DNA of 64,000 bases from Dethiobacter sp. (lineage in GTDB: Bacteria; Bacillota_D; Dethiobacteria; Dethiobacterales; Dethiobacteraceae): the NCBI GenBank assembly GCA_018333395.1, contig JAGXSQ010000155.1, positions 1 through 64,000 of the forward strand. The letters run 5' to 3'. The notes under the pieces are model-generated. The model was not told the DNA's origin and did no database searches. It saw nothing but the letters and a program-made list of their open reading frames with translations. Shown here piece by piece: positions 1-10,172 of this stretch. The stretch's first letter is position 1, and each line of letters starts with the position of its first letter. A program made the position numbers and the translations under genes.

Positions 1-1305
1 GCTGTGCTGGCCTTGCTCGGCCTTGACCTTGCAGAAGCGGCACGTCTGCTGTCAGACATCTTTGCGCCGGTCGTGGCACAGCAAAATACGGCCGCCCTAC
101 AGTCCGGACATGATGAAGCATCGCGCCTGTGTGGTACCTGCTTCTCGCTGCCTCTCTCGCCAGGGCGCCGGCCAAAGATTTTTCTAGACGGCAATCAAGC
201 GCTGGGTATGGCCGCCTTGGCTAGCGGTTGCCGTTTTCTCTCCGCCTACCCCATGACCCCGTCCACCGGCATTCTGTCCTATCTAGCCGGCAAGCAGGAT
301 GAATTTGACCTCGTAGTCGAGCAGGCAGAGGACGAAATCGCTGCTATCAATATGGCTTTGGGGGCGTCCTTTGCTGGGGCACGGGCCATGACCTGCACTT
401 CCGGAGGCGGGTTTGCCCTGATGGGGGAAGGCGTTTCTCTGGCCGGGATAACGGAAACCCCTGTGGTCATCGTGATCGCCATGCGTCCCGGACCGGCTAC
501 GGGGCTGCCTACGCGCACGGAGCAGGGTGACTTGAATTTTGTACTGCACGCCGGACACGGTGAGTTTCCACGGGCCGTGCTGTGCGCGACCCATCTGGAA
601 GACGCTTTCTACCGGCTGAATAAAGCGTTTGACCTGGCTGAAAAATATCAAATCCCCGTCCTTTTTCTCTCCGACCAATATTTTGCTGACACGGCCGTTG
701 CCATTTCGCCCTACGACTTTACCCGGCTCCGCTACGAACGTTACTTGGCTGATACCGAAAATTTGACCCGCCCTTATCGGCGTTATCTCCTAACGGACGA
801 CGGCCTTTCCCCACGTGCTCTCCCGGGGCAGTTCCACGGCGAGGTAGTCCTGGCAGACAGTGATGAGCACGACGAAGATGGCCACATCATTGAAGACGCG
901 GCCACCCGTCGCCTGATGGTAGAAAAGCGCCTGCGCCGGATGGAGTCGCTCGCCACCGAAATGGACGAGCCAGAGCTTTACGGCAGCCCTGACCCGGAAA
1001 TTCTGCTCGTCGGCTGGGGCTCCACTTACGGCATCTTGCGGGAGGCCACCGACACACTGCAGGCGCACGGACATCAAGCGACGCTTCTCCACTTCAGCGA
1101 CCTCTGGCCTTTGCCATCCGCCACGATAACCCGGTTACTCCCTCGGGCCGGAATTAGTTTTTGTGCGGAAAACAATGCCACCGGACAGTTTTCCGGGTTG
1201 CTTCGACGCGAAACGGGCCTCGTGGTAGACCACAAGATCCTAAAATATGACGGTCGCCCCTTTACCAGCAGTGAAATAGTCCAGGAGGTGAGAAAGCATG
1301 TGTAA
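1..1305 (+). CDS. korA: 2-oxoacid:ferredoxin oxidoreductase, alpha subunit (5' partial)
   Basis: Subunit of a ferredoxin-dependent 2-oxoacid oxidoreductase, which interconverts a 2-oxoacid plus CoA with an acyl-CoA, CO2 and reduced ferredoxin in the cytoplasm. The frame is open to the window edge, so the true start lies upstream; the GTG at base 4 is probably internal. The first ~50 visible residues look like the end of a gamma domain fused ahead of the alpha domain. The alpha (pyrimidine-binding) domain begins near residue 57 with [16 protein letters not shown] and [11 protein letters not shown], followed by [22 protein letters not shown]. The gene overlaps korB by 8 bp, so the two are translationally coupled. 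The 2-oxoglutarate type is the best guess; the exact substrate is not readable. In an organism with the Wood-Ljungdahl operon seen at the other end, it could carboxylate acyl-CoA for biosynthesis. Confidence 0.88.
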   Translation, partial: AVLALLGLDLAEAARLLSDIFAPVVAQQNTAALQSGHDEASRLCGTCFSLPLSPGRRPKIFLDGNQALGMAALASGCRFLSAYPMTPSTGILSYLAGKQDEFDLVVEQAEDEIAAINMALGASFAGARAMTCTSGGGFALMGEGVSLAGITETPVVIVIAMRPGPATGLPTRTEQGDLNFVLHAGHGEFPRAVLCATHLEDAFYRLNKAFDLAEKYQIPVLFLSDQYFADTAVAISPYDFTRLRYERYLADTENLTRPYRRYLLTDDGLSPRALPGQFHGEVVLADSDEHDEDGHIIEDAATRRLMVEKRLRRMESLATEMDEPELYGSPDPEILLVGWGSTYGILREATDTLQAHGHQATLLHFSDLWPLPSATITRLLPRAGISFCAENNATGQFSGLLRRETGLVVDHKILKYDGRPFTSSEIVQEVRKHV

Positions 1306-2146
1306 AGCAGCCGACTACCTAGGAGGAGAAACAGCATGGTGTCCTGGCTGCGGAAATTTCGCCATCCGCCAGGCGCTGGCGGAGGCGCTCTCCGAGCTGT
1401 GCCTGTCACCGCATCAGGTTCTAATGTGTTCCGGTATCGGACAGGCCGCCAAAATGCCTCATTATCTCCACCTCAACGGGTTTAACGGCCTGCACGGCCG
1501 CGCCTTGCCTCCGGCCGTTGGCGCCCGTGTCGCCAATGCGACACTCACCGTGATTGTTGAATCAGGCGACGGTGACACCTACGGTGAAGGCGGCAACCAC
1601 TTTATCCACACCATCCGCCGCAACCCGCATCTGGCTCACTTTGTGCATAATAACCAGGTCTACGGGCTGACCAAAGGTCAGGCCAGTCCTACAAGCGAAC
1701 TGGGGATGAAAACAAGCGTACAGACCGGTGGAGTCGTCTCACCGCCGTTAAATCCGCTAGCCACAGCCCTTGTCATGGGCGCCGGTTTTGTGGCCCGTTG
1801 CTTCTCCGGGGAAAAGAATCACCTGAAGGAAACAATGAAAGCTGCCCTTGTCTTCCCCGGCTACGCCCTGGTAGACATCCTGCAGCCCTGTGTCCCTTTT
1901 AATAAACTAAACACTTACTCCTGGTACAAACAGCGTGTGTATCTGGCGGAGGCACATGACCAGAGCGACTGGGTGGGCGCCATGACGCTGGCTCGCCGAT
2001 GGGGCGAGAAGATCCCGCTTGGCATCTTCTACAGCGTTCCACGCCCAACCTTCGAGTCACAACTGCCCGTCCTGCAAGGCGAGCCGCTGGCACTGCGACA
2101 CTTCAGCCCCGCCTCCATCGCCCACGTTCAGGACGAATTCCGCTGA
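1298..2146 (+). CDS. korB: 2-oxoacid:ferredoxin oxidoreductase, beta subunit
   Basis: Thiamine-diphosphate-binding partner of the preceding alpha subunit, 282 residues, normal for the family. Visible motifs are [18 protein letters not shown] near the N terminus (cysteines of the beta-subunit 4Fe-4S site) and the ThDP/Mg motif [15 protein letters not shown] near residue 88, followed by [17 protein letters not shown], which is typical of pyruvate/2-oxoglutarate oxidoreductase beta chains. The start ATG overlaps the end of korA and has a good GGAGGTGAG site 7 bases before it. No separate delta ferredoxin gene is present downstream. The gene is the last one on the plus strand before the convergent yitT. 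Confidence 0.92.
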   Translation: MCKAADYLGGETAWCPGCGNFAIRQALAEALSELCLSPHQVLMCSGIGQAAKMPHYLHLNGFNGLHGRALPPAVGARVANATLTVIVESGDGDTYGEGGNHFIHTIRRNPHLAHFVHNNQVYGLTKGQASPTSELGMKTSVQTGGVVSPPLNPLATALVMGAGFVARCFSGEKNHLKETMKAALVFPGYALVDILQPCVPFNKLNTYSWYKQRVYLAEAHDQSDWVGAMTLARRWGEKIPLGIFYSVPRPTFESQLPVLQGEPLALRHFSPASIAHVQDEFR

Positions 2147-2234
2147 GATAATCCTCTCCTAATTTTTCATCAAAGTCTGCATCAATTTGTCTCCGTCGGT
2201 AACCAAAATCACGGTAACAGCACATCGTCCCTTG

Positions 2235-2268
2235 CAAGTAGGGGCACGGCCTGCCGTGTCCCTACTTG
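2235..2268. repeat. 34-bp palindromic repeat (REP-like)
   Basis: A near-perfect palindrome with arms CAAGTAGGGGCACGGC and GCCGTGTCCCTACTTG around a 2-base loop, with one G-U position. It lies between the convergent korB and yitT genes and covers the stop codon of yitT. The core GTAGGGGCACGGC-N-GCCGTGCCCCTAC is of a kind seen scattered between genes in many bacterial genomes. That is from memory, so copy number needs checking. No T-run follows on either strand, so it is not an obvious terminator. Confidence 0.7.
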
Positions 2269-3116
2269 TTGCGGTGTTCCGCCAGTTTAAAGCCTTCGCC
2301 TAGAACCTCGTGGGCGTTGCCGACGATGACAAAAGCACTGCTGTCTGTCTCGTGGACGATTGCTTTCAGCCGCGGCACTTCCGACTGGCTCACAACGGTG
2401 AGCACCATTTCCCGCGGCACCCCGGTATATGCTCCTTTGCCTGTAAAGACTGTGGCGCCCCGGTTCAGCTCCTGGAGTATTCTGCACACGATCTGTTCGC
2501 TGTGATCGGAAATAATCAGGGTTGCTTTGCTGGTGCTGACACCTTCCTGGACGAAGTCGATGACCCGGCTGCTGACAAAAAGAGCAATCAGCGCGTACAT
2601 CGCCAGTTCCAAGTTAAAGATCAATCCCGCTAGGGCGATAATCATAAAGTCCACGCTAAGCATGCTCTGGCCCATGGTAAACCCAAAAATTTTGTTCAAG
2701 AGCTGTGCTGCCAGCACCGTGCCGCCAGTAGAGCCGCGAGCGCGGAACACAAGCGCGATGCCCACGCCCATCAGCGTTCCGCCATAGAGCGAAGCCAGCA
2801 AGAGGTCATCGGTAACCACCGGCAGGCCGTCCAGCAGCTCCACTAGTACAGACAGGGAAATCGCCCCGAACAGCCCCCGAACAATGAACGGTGGCCCGAA
2901 CATACGCGATGCCAAGACAAAAAGCGGCAGGTTAAGCAGGAAAATAGTCAAGCCCACCGGTACATGCAGCGAAAAATAGAGGATGATACCAAGGCCGCTG
3001 ATGCCGCCGGCAGCAATTCTATTGGGGACTAGGAACATGTTAAAAGAGACAGCCACCACGGCTGTCCCCAGTAATACGCCGACATATTCCATATAAACAG
3101 CCTTTTTTTTCTTCAT
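2262..3116 (-). CDS. YitT family membrane protein
   Basis: Integral membrane protein of the YitT/DUF161 family, 284 residues, function unknown in the family. Five or so hydrophobic segments fill the first ~195 residues (for example YVGVLLGTAVVAVSFNMFLV and GLTIFLLNLPLFVLASRMFG), and a C-terminal soluble DUF2179 domain follows (SKATLIISDHSEQIVCRILQ onward). The start is taken at the ATG at 3116, directly after the prfB stop, with GGGGGTGG before it; an upstream in-frame ATG at 3200 would sit inside prfB. It is probably cotranscribed with prfB and secA. The last codons fall inside a palindromic repeat. Confidence 0.85.
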   Translation of the reverse strand: MKKKKAVYMEYVGVLLGTAVVAVSFNMFLVPNRIAAGGISGLGIILYFSLHVPVGLTIFLLNLPLFVLASRMFGPPFIVRGLFGAISLSVLVELLDGLPVVTDDLLLASLYGGTLMGVGIALVFRARGSTGGTVLAAQLLNKIFGFTMGQSMLSVDFMIIALAGLIFNLELAMYALIALFVSSRVIDFVQEGVSTSKATLIISDHSEQIVCRILQELNRGATVFTGKGAYTGVPREMVLTVVSQSEVPRLKAIVHETDSSAFVIVGNAHEVLGEGFKLAEHRNK

Positions 3117-3117
3117 G

Positions 3118-4249
3118 TCATCCACCCCCGTGCCCGCTTTCTTTAGCCCGGCCTGCTGTCTGGCGCAGGTATGACTCCATGAATACGTCGATTTCTCCAT
3201 CCATCACCGCCTCGATATTTCCCACCTCCACGCCGGTTCGATGGTCTTTAACCAAGGTATAGGGCTGGAAAACATATGAGCGGATCTGACTTCCCCAGGC
3301 AATTTCTTTCTGCTCTCCCCGCAAGCTAGCCAGTTCCTCCGTCTGACGTCGCTGGTACAGATCCGCTAGGCGGGCGCGCAGTATCTTCATGGCGCGGTCG
3401 CGGTTGGCATGCTGCGAACGCTCATTCTGACACTGAGCACTAATCCCGGTAGGCAGATGGGTAATACGGACTGCAGAATCTGTGGTGTTGACGTGCTGTC
3501 CTCCGGCACCGCTGGAACGGAAAGTATCGATTTTTAGTTCTTCCGGGGAGATAGCTAGTTCCTGGTCTTCTTCTCCCACCTCCGGCAGGACGTCCAGCGA
3601 AGCGAAGGACGTATGACGTCTTTTAGCGGCATCAAAAGGTGAAATGCGTACCAAACGATGTACGCCTCGTTCCGCCTTCAGGGAGCCGTAAGCATTTTTG
3701 CCTTTGATCAGCAAAGCAACACTTTTAATCCCGGCCTCATCGCCAGGCAACAGGTCCAAAAGTTCCGCCTGATAATGTTTCTTTTCTGCCCAGCGCGTAT
3801 ACATGCGCAGCAACATCGCTACCCAGTCCTGAGCCTCGGTGCCGCCGGCCCCCGGATGAATAGCGAGAATGGCAGCGTGCCCATCGTAACGCCCACGGAA
3901 AAGCAGCGCCAGCTCTATTCTGTCCAGCTCCAGCTTTAGCGCCGCCGCGTTCTCCCCGGCTTCACCCCAAAGCTCACCGTCATCCTCCTCTGCCGCCAGC
4001 GTGATGGTCACCTCCAAGTCGGCCAGCGCCTCTTGGGCTGCGATCAGGGGAGCTACTTCCTCCCGCAAAGCTTTTAGCTCTAGCATCATTTTTTGTGCTT
4101 TTTCCGGGTCAGACCAGAACTCCGGCTTGGCCGTGTCTGCTTCTAGTCCGCCAATCTTAGCCATCCTGCCAGCCAAGTCAAAGGGAAACACCCAATTCAT
4201 ACAGGCGCCCGTAAAGCTCCTGGTAAGCGTTCCTGATTTCTGCAAACAC
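3118..4249 (-). CDS. prfB: peptide chain release factor 2 (programmed +1 frameshift)
   Basis: Release factor that recognises UGA and UAA stop codons and triggers peptidyl-tRNA hydrolysis. The main frame carries the SPF tripeptide (LVRISPFDAAKRRHTSF) and the GGQ motif (RSSGAGGQHVNTTDSAV). The N-terminal 23 codons lie in another frame, from the GTG at 4249 (preceded by GTAGGTGCGAG) through QELYGRLYELGVSL to a TGA at 4180-4178. The junction reads CTT TGA C, the classical self-regulatory RF2 frameshift site, and slipping +1 continues as DLAGRMAKIGG. The joined product is 376 residues, a normal RF2 length. The secA stop lies 10 bases upstream, so secA and prfB form one transcript. Confidence 0.95.
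4178..4183 (-). promoter_or_regulatory. RF2 autoregulatory frameshift site
   Basis: The slippery codon CTT is followed by an in-frame TGA and then C. Low RF2 would slow termination at this TGA and let the ribosome slip +1 into the main prfB frame. The upstream Shine-Dalgarno-like stretch is weak here (GGGTG a few bases before), unlike the AGGGGG of E. coli. Confidence 0.92.
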
Positions 4250-4259
4250 TTGCTCGCAC

Positions 4260-7115
4260 CTACTTCCCACAACATTTTTTATATTTCTTGCCGCTACCGC
4301 AGGAGCATGGCTCGTTGCGACCGACTTTGGCCGACCGTGCCGCGCCATCTGCCGCCGTCCTACTGCTTCGCGGCATTTCATCCACTACGGCCACCGTCTG
4401 GCGGCGCGGCTCCACCATAATACGACGGTGTAGCAGCTCGCGGACTACATCCTTCTTGATGGAGTTCACCATCTCCTGAAACATCTCGTAAGCCTCGTAC
4501 TTGTATTCCACCAGTGGATCGCGCTGCCCATACGCCCTCAAGCCCACCCCCTGGCGCAAATCATCCATGGCGTCAATATGATACATCCACTTGCTGTCCA
4601 CTACACTAAGCAGAATAACTCGTTCCACCTCACGCATCAGTTCCAACCCCAGCTGCTGCTCCCTTTCCCTGTAAAAATCAAGGGCCGCAGCGAGAAGCAT
4701 CTCCCGCAGTTCCTCCCTGCTTTTGCTCTGCAGGTCAGCCATAGTAAAGCGCTTCAGAGGTAGAAACAAGCTCTCGGCGTAGTGCAACAGACCAGACAAG
4801 TCCCACTCGTCGTCGTAGACTTTTTCGCCGGCATGCAGAGCCAGGGATTCCGCGACTAGCTCAGCAATCCAGCCCAGCACCTGTTCGCGCAGGTTTTCTC
4901 CGCCCAAAACCCGCCGTCGCTGGCTGTAAATAATCTCCCGCTGCTCGTTGACAACATTGTCATACTCCAGAACATGCTTGCGCAGATCAAAATTACGGGC
5001 CTCCACCTTTTTCTGTGCCGTCTCAATGGCCCTGCCGATCAGCGGATGGTCAATAGGCACATCTTCTTCAAGGCCCAGGCGCTCCATGATGCCAAGGATG
5101 TTGTCTCCACCAAACAGACGCATCAGGTCATCTTCCATGGAAAGATAAAACTGCGAAGAACCCGGGTCGCCCTGCCGCCCGGAGCGACCGCGCAGCTGAT
5201 TGTCGATACGCCTAGCCTCGTGGCGCTCCGTTCCGAGAATGTGCAACCCGCCCAACCCGATCACTTTTTCTTTTTCCGTCCTAGTAATTTCTTGATACTT
5301 GGGCAAAGTTCCGGTAAAAAAGTGCCTCGCTTCCTCTTTTGCGTTATCACCCACGTCTTGTCGGGACCAAAAAATGTCCGGCAGCATGCCGTATTTGCCG
5401 CTGAATTCTCTTTCCGCCAAGACTACATGGTTGCCGCCGAGCAAAATATCAGTACCACGGCCCGCCATGTTGGTAGCGATGGTCACGGCGCCCAAGCGTC
5501 CCGCCTGAGCGATGATATTAGCTTCCTTCTCGTGGTGCTTGGCGTTTAGCACCTCGTGGCGGATGCCCCGCTTCTGCAGCAGGCGGCTCAATTCTTCCGA
5601 CTTTTCGATGGAAATGGTACCCACGAGCAGCGGTTGTCCCGTGGCGTTTCGCTTGGCAATATCCTCCACCACCGCCCCGAATTTACCCCGCTCTGTCTTG
5701 TAGACCGCATCCGGCAAGTCGCGGCGGATCATCGGCTTGTGAGTCGGAATGACCACCACGTCCATACCATAAATCTTCTGGAACTCTTCTTCCTCTGTAG
5801 CCGCCGTGCCAGTCATCCCAGACAATTTTTTATACATGCGAAAGTAATTTTGAAAGGTTATGGAGGCCAGCGTCATGCTCTCTTTGGCCACCTTGACCCT
5901 TTCCTTGGCTTCGATAGCCTGGTGCAGACCGTCGCTGTAGCGCCGACCGAACATCAGCCGTCCGGTGAACTCATCGACAATAATGACCTCGCCGTCTTTT
6001 ACCACATAGTCCCGGTCTCTTTGCATCAGAGCATGGGATCTGAGAGCATTTTCCATTTTTTTTCTTTTAACTTGGCTAAGCTCCAGTCTCGCCCCGCCAA
6101 GCAAGTCGTGGACTTCACTTTCAGCGATACTTTCTTCACCGTAAAGATTTTTTTCGCCAAGCAGTCGCTCGACTTCTCGCTGCCCGTCTTCCGTCAGTTC
6201 TACAGTCCGCGCCTTTTCATCGACCGTGTAGTGTCGCTCTTTTTTCAGGGTCCGTGCAGCTCCGTCAAAACGCAGGTAGTCTTCTTCCTTTTTGTCATCC
6301 TTCATTTGCCCGGAAATAATCAGCGGCGTCCTAGCCTCGTCCACCAAGATACTGTCCACTTCGTCCACAATAGCATAGTACAGCTCCCGCTGCGACAATT
6401 GCTCCCGATAGATGACCATGTTATCCCTAAGATAGTCAAAACCAAACTCGTTATTCGTCCCGTAGGTAATGTCTGCCGCATACGCCGCTCGCCGCTGATC
6501 CGGCTCCAAACCGTGCGCAATCAGACCCACAGACAACCCCAAAAACAGATAAACAGGCCCCATCCACTCGCTGTCCCGCTTGGCCAGATAGTCGTTAACA
6601 GTAACGATATGCACACCGCGCCCGAGGAGCGCATTTAAATATGCCGGCAGCGTAGCCGCCAGCGTCTTGCCTTCCCCGGTCTTCATCTCGGCGATACGCC
6701 CTTGGTGCAACACAACGCCGCCGATCAGCTGGACATCAAAATGCCGCATACCCAGTGTCCGCCGCGATGCCTCCCGCACCACCGCGAAAGCTTCCGGCAA
6801 AAGCTCATTTAACGCCGCACGTTCAGCAGCGAAAAGTTCCTTCTCTGCTTCCTGCAAATCTCGTCCCAGCTCGCGGCAATATTCCGCGTCAACCTCTGCC
6901 GCCAGTTCCCGGCGCAAGTCGACCATCCGCCCGCGCGCCTCTTGCAACGCTTGCTCTAGGCGCACCCGGAATTCGTCTGTCTTGGCCCGCAGTTCCCCGT
7001 CAGATAGCGCCTGCAGGCGCTCCTCCTGAGCGTTGATTTGCTCCACGAGCGGCGTTATTTTCTTCAGTTCCCGCTGGTTGACATCGCCTAAAATTTTGGC
7101 AAGCAGCCCGCGCAT
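4260..7115 (-). CDS. secA: preprotein translocase ATPase SecA
   Basis: Motor of the Sec pathway: it binds preproteins and drives them through SecYEG at the membrane using ATP. The product is 951 residues, at the long end for SecA. It shows the Walker A region [18 protein letters not shown], the Walker [25 protein letters not shown], the nucleotide-binding motif [15 protein letters not shown], the [13 protein letters not shown] motif and a C-terminal zinc-binding SEC-C tail, [17 protein letters not shown]. The start is the ATG at 7115 ([17 protein letters not shown]), which has GGAGG 8 bases upstream; longer in-frame starts lack a ribosome site. Followed by prfB. Confidence 0.97.
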   Translation of the reverse strand: MRGLLAKILGDVNQRELKKITPLVEQINAQEERLQALSDGELRAKTDEFRVRLEQALQEARGRMVDLRRELAAEVDAEYCRELGRDLQEAEKELFAAERAALNELLPEAFAVVREASRRTLGMRHFDVQLIGGVVLHQGRIAEMKTGEGKTLAATLPAYLNALLGRGVHIVTVNDYLAKRDSEWMGPVYLFLGLSVGLIAHGLEPDQRRAAYAADITYGTNNEFGFDYLRDNMVIYREQLSQRELYYAIVDEVDSILVDEARTPLIISGQMKDDKKEEDYLRFDGAARTLKKERHYTVDEKARTVELTEDGQREVERLLGEKNLYGEESIAESEVHDLLGGARLELSQVKRKKMENALRSHALMQRDRDYVVKDGEVIIVDEFTGRLMFGRRYSDGLHQAIEAKERVKVAKESMTLASITFQNYFRMYKKLSGMTGTAATEEEEFQKIYGMDVVVIPTHKPMIRRDLPDAVYKTERGKFGAVVEDIAKRNATGQPLLVGTISIEKSEELSRLLQKRGIRHEVLNAKHHEKEANIIAQAGRLGAVTIATNMAGRGTDILLGGNHVVLAEREFSGKYGMLPDIFWSRQDVGDNAKEEARHFFTGTLPKYQEITRTEKEKVIGLGGLHILGTERHEARRIDNQLRGRSGRQGDPGSSQFYLSMEDDLMRLFGGDNILGIMERLGLEEDVPIDHPLIGRAIETAQKKVEARNFDLRKHVLEYDNVVNEQREIIYSQRRRVLGGENLREQVLGWIAELVAESLALHAGEKVYDDEWDLSGLLHYAESLFLPLKRFTMADLQSKSREELREMLLAAALDFYREREQQLGLELMREVERVILLSVVDSKWMYHIDAMDDLRQGVGLRAYGQRDPLVEYKYEAYEMFQEMVNSIKKDVVRELLHRRIMVEPRRQTVAVVDEMPRSSRTAADGAARSAKVGRNEPCSCGSGKKYKKCCGK

Positions 7116-7275
7116 ATAAAATCCTCCAAACAATTCTATCTTAAACTGTATTCCGGCAGTTGCGGCCGCCGCCGCTCTCATGCTCTGTCGTCCATTATAC
7201 CTTTTGCTAGCCTTGGAATCAACACAGAAAGAAGCCCATTGCACGTGGGCCTTAAATAAAAAAAGGCACTTTGGC

Positions 7276-7533
7276 TTACAAACTGCTATTGGTTATGCCG
7301 TAACTCATCATACTATTTTCGATTTCTGCAAATACATCTTTTGCCGAGATTGTTGCCATTTCACCTCGTTCGAAGGCATCAACTCGCTGTTCCGCTTCTT
7401 CAGCCCATAAAGCATCACTCCTTTTCCTGGAATGAAACTCAAAGCTGGTCAGAAGATTTTCGACCAATTCGGCCCGTTCCACCGGCGGCAGTTTCAGCGC
7501 CTCAGCAAGAATTTGCTTCCCATGTTTTGGCAT
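7276..7533 (-). CDS. putative addiction-module component (antitoxin-like), orphan
   Basis: An 85-residue protein starting [19 protein letters not shown], which matches the N-terminal pattern of the small 'putative addiction module component' family ([16 protein letters not shown] type). Members usually sit next to a RelE/ParE-type toxin. No toxin gene is found: only 160 bp separate it from secA, and the upstream neighbour is the hsd methylase. It may be a remnant of a toxin-antitoxin pair that came with the restriction system, or an antitoxin for a toxin elsewhere. GGTGAT precedes the start ATG. Confidence 0.6.
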   Translation of the reverse strand: MPKHGKQILAEALKLPPVERAELVENLLTSFEFHSRKRSDALWAEEAEQRVDAFERGEMATISAKDVFAEIENSMMSYGITNSSL

Positions 7534-7618
7534 AGATCACCACTACTCCTATTCTCTTTGTCTAATCCTATTTTAGCACATTATCGAAACATGTCCTAAT
7601 TATTTCTTGGCATAGCGT

Positions 7619-10162
7619 TCAAGTTAAGCCGACCGCATCCTCGCCCCAGACCCGGGCGAGGGTGGCTTGGATCTTCTTCTCGAAGCGGACGATCAACTCG
7701 CGGTTGGCGTTGACCAGCGCTTGTTCGGCCTTGATCTCGGCCACGATGGCTTGCTGCAAGGCGAGGGGCGGGAGGGGGATTTCAATCGCCAGATAGTTCT
7801 TCTGATAGAGCGCAGCGACGCTGGTCGTTCCGTCCACTTGGGCTCGAATCTTTGCTTTGCCGAAATCGCTATTCATCACCGTATTCACGAAGTCGGGCAG
7901 AGCAGGCGAGCCAAAGCGAATCCGAAGGATGTTGTTGTTAAAAAGGTGGGTGCCGCTCTTTCCATGATACACCGCAGACTTTCCAACGAGATCAGGTGCG
8001 TTCCGCGTGTTGTAGATGAAATCCCCGTCGTTCAACGAAAGGCGTTTCAACTCTTCTGGACTCGCGTCAACAAAGGCTAAGTCCGTCAGGTCGAGCGCTC
8101 CGTCGTTCGTGATGTTGTTCATCTTAATGTAGGGATGCTTGTGCCTCGGGTCTTGCTCGGCTTTGTTTCTCACGAGGCCGAGAAGAATGGATTCGACCAG
8201 GTCGCCAATCGGCACCATCGGCCAGTCGGGGTGTATGGGGATGTGGGGGCGGTAGTTGTCGAGGACAGCGCGGGCGCCGTCGATGACTTTCCGGTAGCCC
8301 TCGATCTCCGCCACAATCTCCTTCTGTACATCCAGGAGAGGAAGGGGGATTCTGATTTCTCCAACTGCCGTAGGGTTAGCTCGCGATAGGGAACCTCCAA
8401 CCCCAGTGATCGTCTGCATGAACGACACGTGGAAGGCGTTAGAAACGAGCAGCTCCCGAAGAAATGCGGGCTCTACCTCTTCACTCGCAAAGATAATCCA
8501 CTCGGTTGATGCGATCTGGCGCAGACCATCTGAGTTCTTGCGAACGACCCATGCTCGACGGATGTGGGGAATGATGCGGGACAGAAGAACATCCCCAGGT
8601 GCGACGACTTTCTTTTGGGACCCAATATCGCGGCCAAATATCAACTCTGGATGCCTAGCGTCATAGGCCGGAATGCTCCACAACTCGAACAGCTCGTCGG
8701 GAGTGTTCCGAGGATCTAGAGTCTTCACACTCTCCTTCATGAAGCGGCCAACGGGCACGAGTGTGTGTGTGGTCGCTGATACTGCCCCTTCTCGATACCG
8801 CCCCCCGCTCAGGTTGTAGTCGCCATTCGCCGCGATCCTCTCCTTAGGGACCACCAGCCCGAGCGTCGGTTGGAAGCCCTCACCCAACCCTCTCCCAGAG
8901 GGAGAGGGTTCGACTTGTTCGCGCGCGCGCAGGCGGCGCAGATATTCGGCGATCTCGGCGTGAGCCCGGGGCAGGTCGTCCTTGTCAACGGGGCGGCGCT
9001 GGGCACCGAGGCCGAAGCCGTCGTGCTCGATCTTAAAGAAGCCGATGGTGGCGCTCTGCTTGGCCAGCGACTTGTCCAGGATAAGGATCGAGGTCTTCAC
9101 GCCGGAGTAGGGATTGAACACCCCCGCCGGCAGTGAAATCACGGCGACGAGGTAGCCCTCCACTAACATCCTGCGCAGCTGCCTGTAGGCGGTCTGGCTC
9201 TGGAAGATAATGCCCTCGGGCACGATGATGCCGGCGCGGCCGCCGGGCGTCAGGTGCTCAGCCATGTAGTCCACGAACAGCACTTCGCTGCGCTTGGACT
9301 TAACCGAGAAGCGGTTGTGCGGCTTGATGCCGCCCTTCGGCGACATGAAGGGCGGGTTGGCGAGGATGACGTCGGCGTATTCGTTCCAGCGGTCCTGACT
9401 GGTGAGAGTGTCGTACTCGAAGATATGCGGGGCGGCGAAGCCGTGCAGGTACATATTGACCAGCGAGAGGCGCACCATGTCGGGCGAGATGTCGTAACCC
9501 TTGAAGTTGGCGGCGAGGCAGCCCTTGTCGTCAGGCGTCAGGGTGCTGTGACCCTCGGTGTCGGTGTTGGCCTTGAGAATGTGTTTGTACGAAGAGATCA
9601 GGAACCCGGCGGTGCCGCAGGCGGGGTCCAGCACGGTCTCGTGCTTTTTGGGGTCGAGGATCGCGACGATGAAGTCGATGATATGGCGCGGTGTGCGGAA
9701 CTGGCCGGCGTCGCCCTGCGAGCCGAGCACGGAGAGCAGGTACTCGAAGGCGTCGCCTAGGCGCTCGGAGTGGTCGTATTCGAACTCGTCGATTACTTTA
9801 AGGAAGGCGCGCAGGGTCTCCGGGTCGCGGTAGGGCAGATAGGCGTTCTTGAAGATATCGCGGAAGAGCGGTGGGATGCCGGGGTTTTCCGGCATCTTAG
9901 CAATGGCCTCGGCGTAGAGGTTCAGGGCTTCAAAACCACCCAGCCCGGAACGCATAAGCTTGGCCCAGCCGTAGCGGGCGAAGTCGGCGGCGAAGAACTT
10001 GCGGCTGCCGCCCAGCTCCTCAGCCTCGGCGTCCATGTCATCCATAAACTTGTAGATCAGGGCGATGGTGATTTGCTCGACCTGGCTCTTGGGGTCGGGC
10101 ACCTTGCCCACGAGGATATCGCGAGCGGTGTCAAGGCGGCGTTTGGTGTCGGTGTCTAGCAT
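7619..10162 (-). CDS. hsdM: type I restriction-modification methylase fused to specificity subunit
   Basis: An 847-residue N6-adenine methyltransferase of the HsdM family with a specificity (HsdS-like) region joined in the same chain. Residues ~1-140 are the HsdM N-terminal helical domain. The methylase domain follows with the SAM motif LDPACGTAGFLISSY and the catalytic ILANPPFMSPKGG. After a linker at about residues 410-430 come two target-recognition units: one ending in the conserved coiled spacer LLDVQKEIVAEIEGYRK, the other ending in LPPLALQQAIVAEIKAEQ. There is no separate hsdS nearby. The start is the ATG at 10162 with GAGGAG before it, 10 bp after hsdR. The linker is encoded by a dispersed palindromic repeat (see the repeat entry). 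Confidence 0.9.
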   Translation of the reverse strand: MLDTDTKRRLDTARDILVGKVPDPKSQVEQITIALIYKFMDDMDAEAEELGGSRKFFAADFARYGWAKLMRSGLGGFEALNLYAEAIAKMPENPGIPPLFRDIFKNAYLPYRDPETLRAFLKVIDEFEYDHSERLGDAFEYLLSVLGSQGDAGQFRTPRHIIDFIVAILDPKKHETVLDPACGTAGFLISSYKHILKANTDTEGHSTLTPDDKGCLAANFKGYDISPDMVRLSLVNMYLHGFAAPHIFEYDTLTSQDRWNEYADVILANPPFMSPKGGIKPHNRFSVKSKRSEVLFVDYMAEHLTPGGRAGIIVPEGIIFQSQTAYRQLRRMLVEGYLVAVISLPAGVFNPYSGVKTSILILDKSLAKQSATIGFFKIEHDGFGLGAQRRPVDKDDLPRAHAEIAEYLRRLRAREQVEPSPSGRGLGEGFQPTLGLVVPKERIAANGDYNLSGGRYREGAVSATTHTLVPVGRFMKESVKTLDPRNTPDELFELWSIPAYDARHPELIFGRDIGSQKKVVAPGDVLLSRIIPHIRRAWVVRKNSDGLRQIASTEWIIFASEEVEPAFLRELLVSNAFHVSFMQTITGVGGSLSRANPTAVGEIRIPLPLLDVQKEIVAEIEGYRKVIDGARAVLDNYRPHIPIHPDWPMVPIGDLVESILLGLVRNKAEQDPRHKHPYIKMNNITNDGALDLTDLAFVDASPEELKRLSLNDGDFIYNTRNAPDLVGKSAVYHGKSGTHLFNNNILRIRFGSPALPDFVNTVMNSDFGKAKIRAQVDGTTSVAALYQKNYLAIEIPLPPLALQQAIVAEIKAEQALVNANRELIVRFEKKIQATLARVWGEDAVGLT
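8877..8908. repeat. dispersed palindromic repeat inside the hsdM linker
   Basis: The stretch CCCTCACCCAACCCTCTCCC followed by AGAGGGAGAGGG forms a hairpin with CCCTCTCCC/GGGAGAGGG arms. Read on the minus strand it encodes PSPSGRGLGEG in the methylase-specificity linker. This sequence type is, from memory, a very widespread intergenic palindrome in unrelated bacterial genomes, and here it sits inside a coding sequence in frame. Confidence 0.75.
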
Positions 10163-10172
10163 TGTATCTCCT

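Noticed and set aside
5556..6638. 360-residue open frame on the plus strand across secA
   Set aside because: It is fully antisense to the conserved helicase core of secA, has no ribosome site and its composition is the mirror of secA codons.
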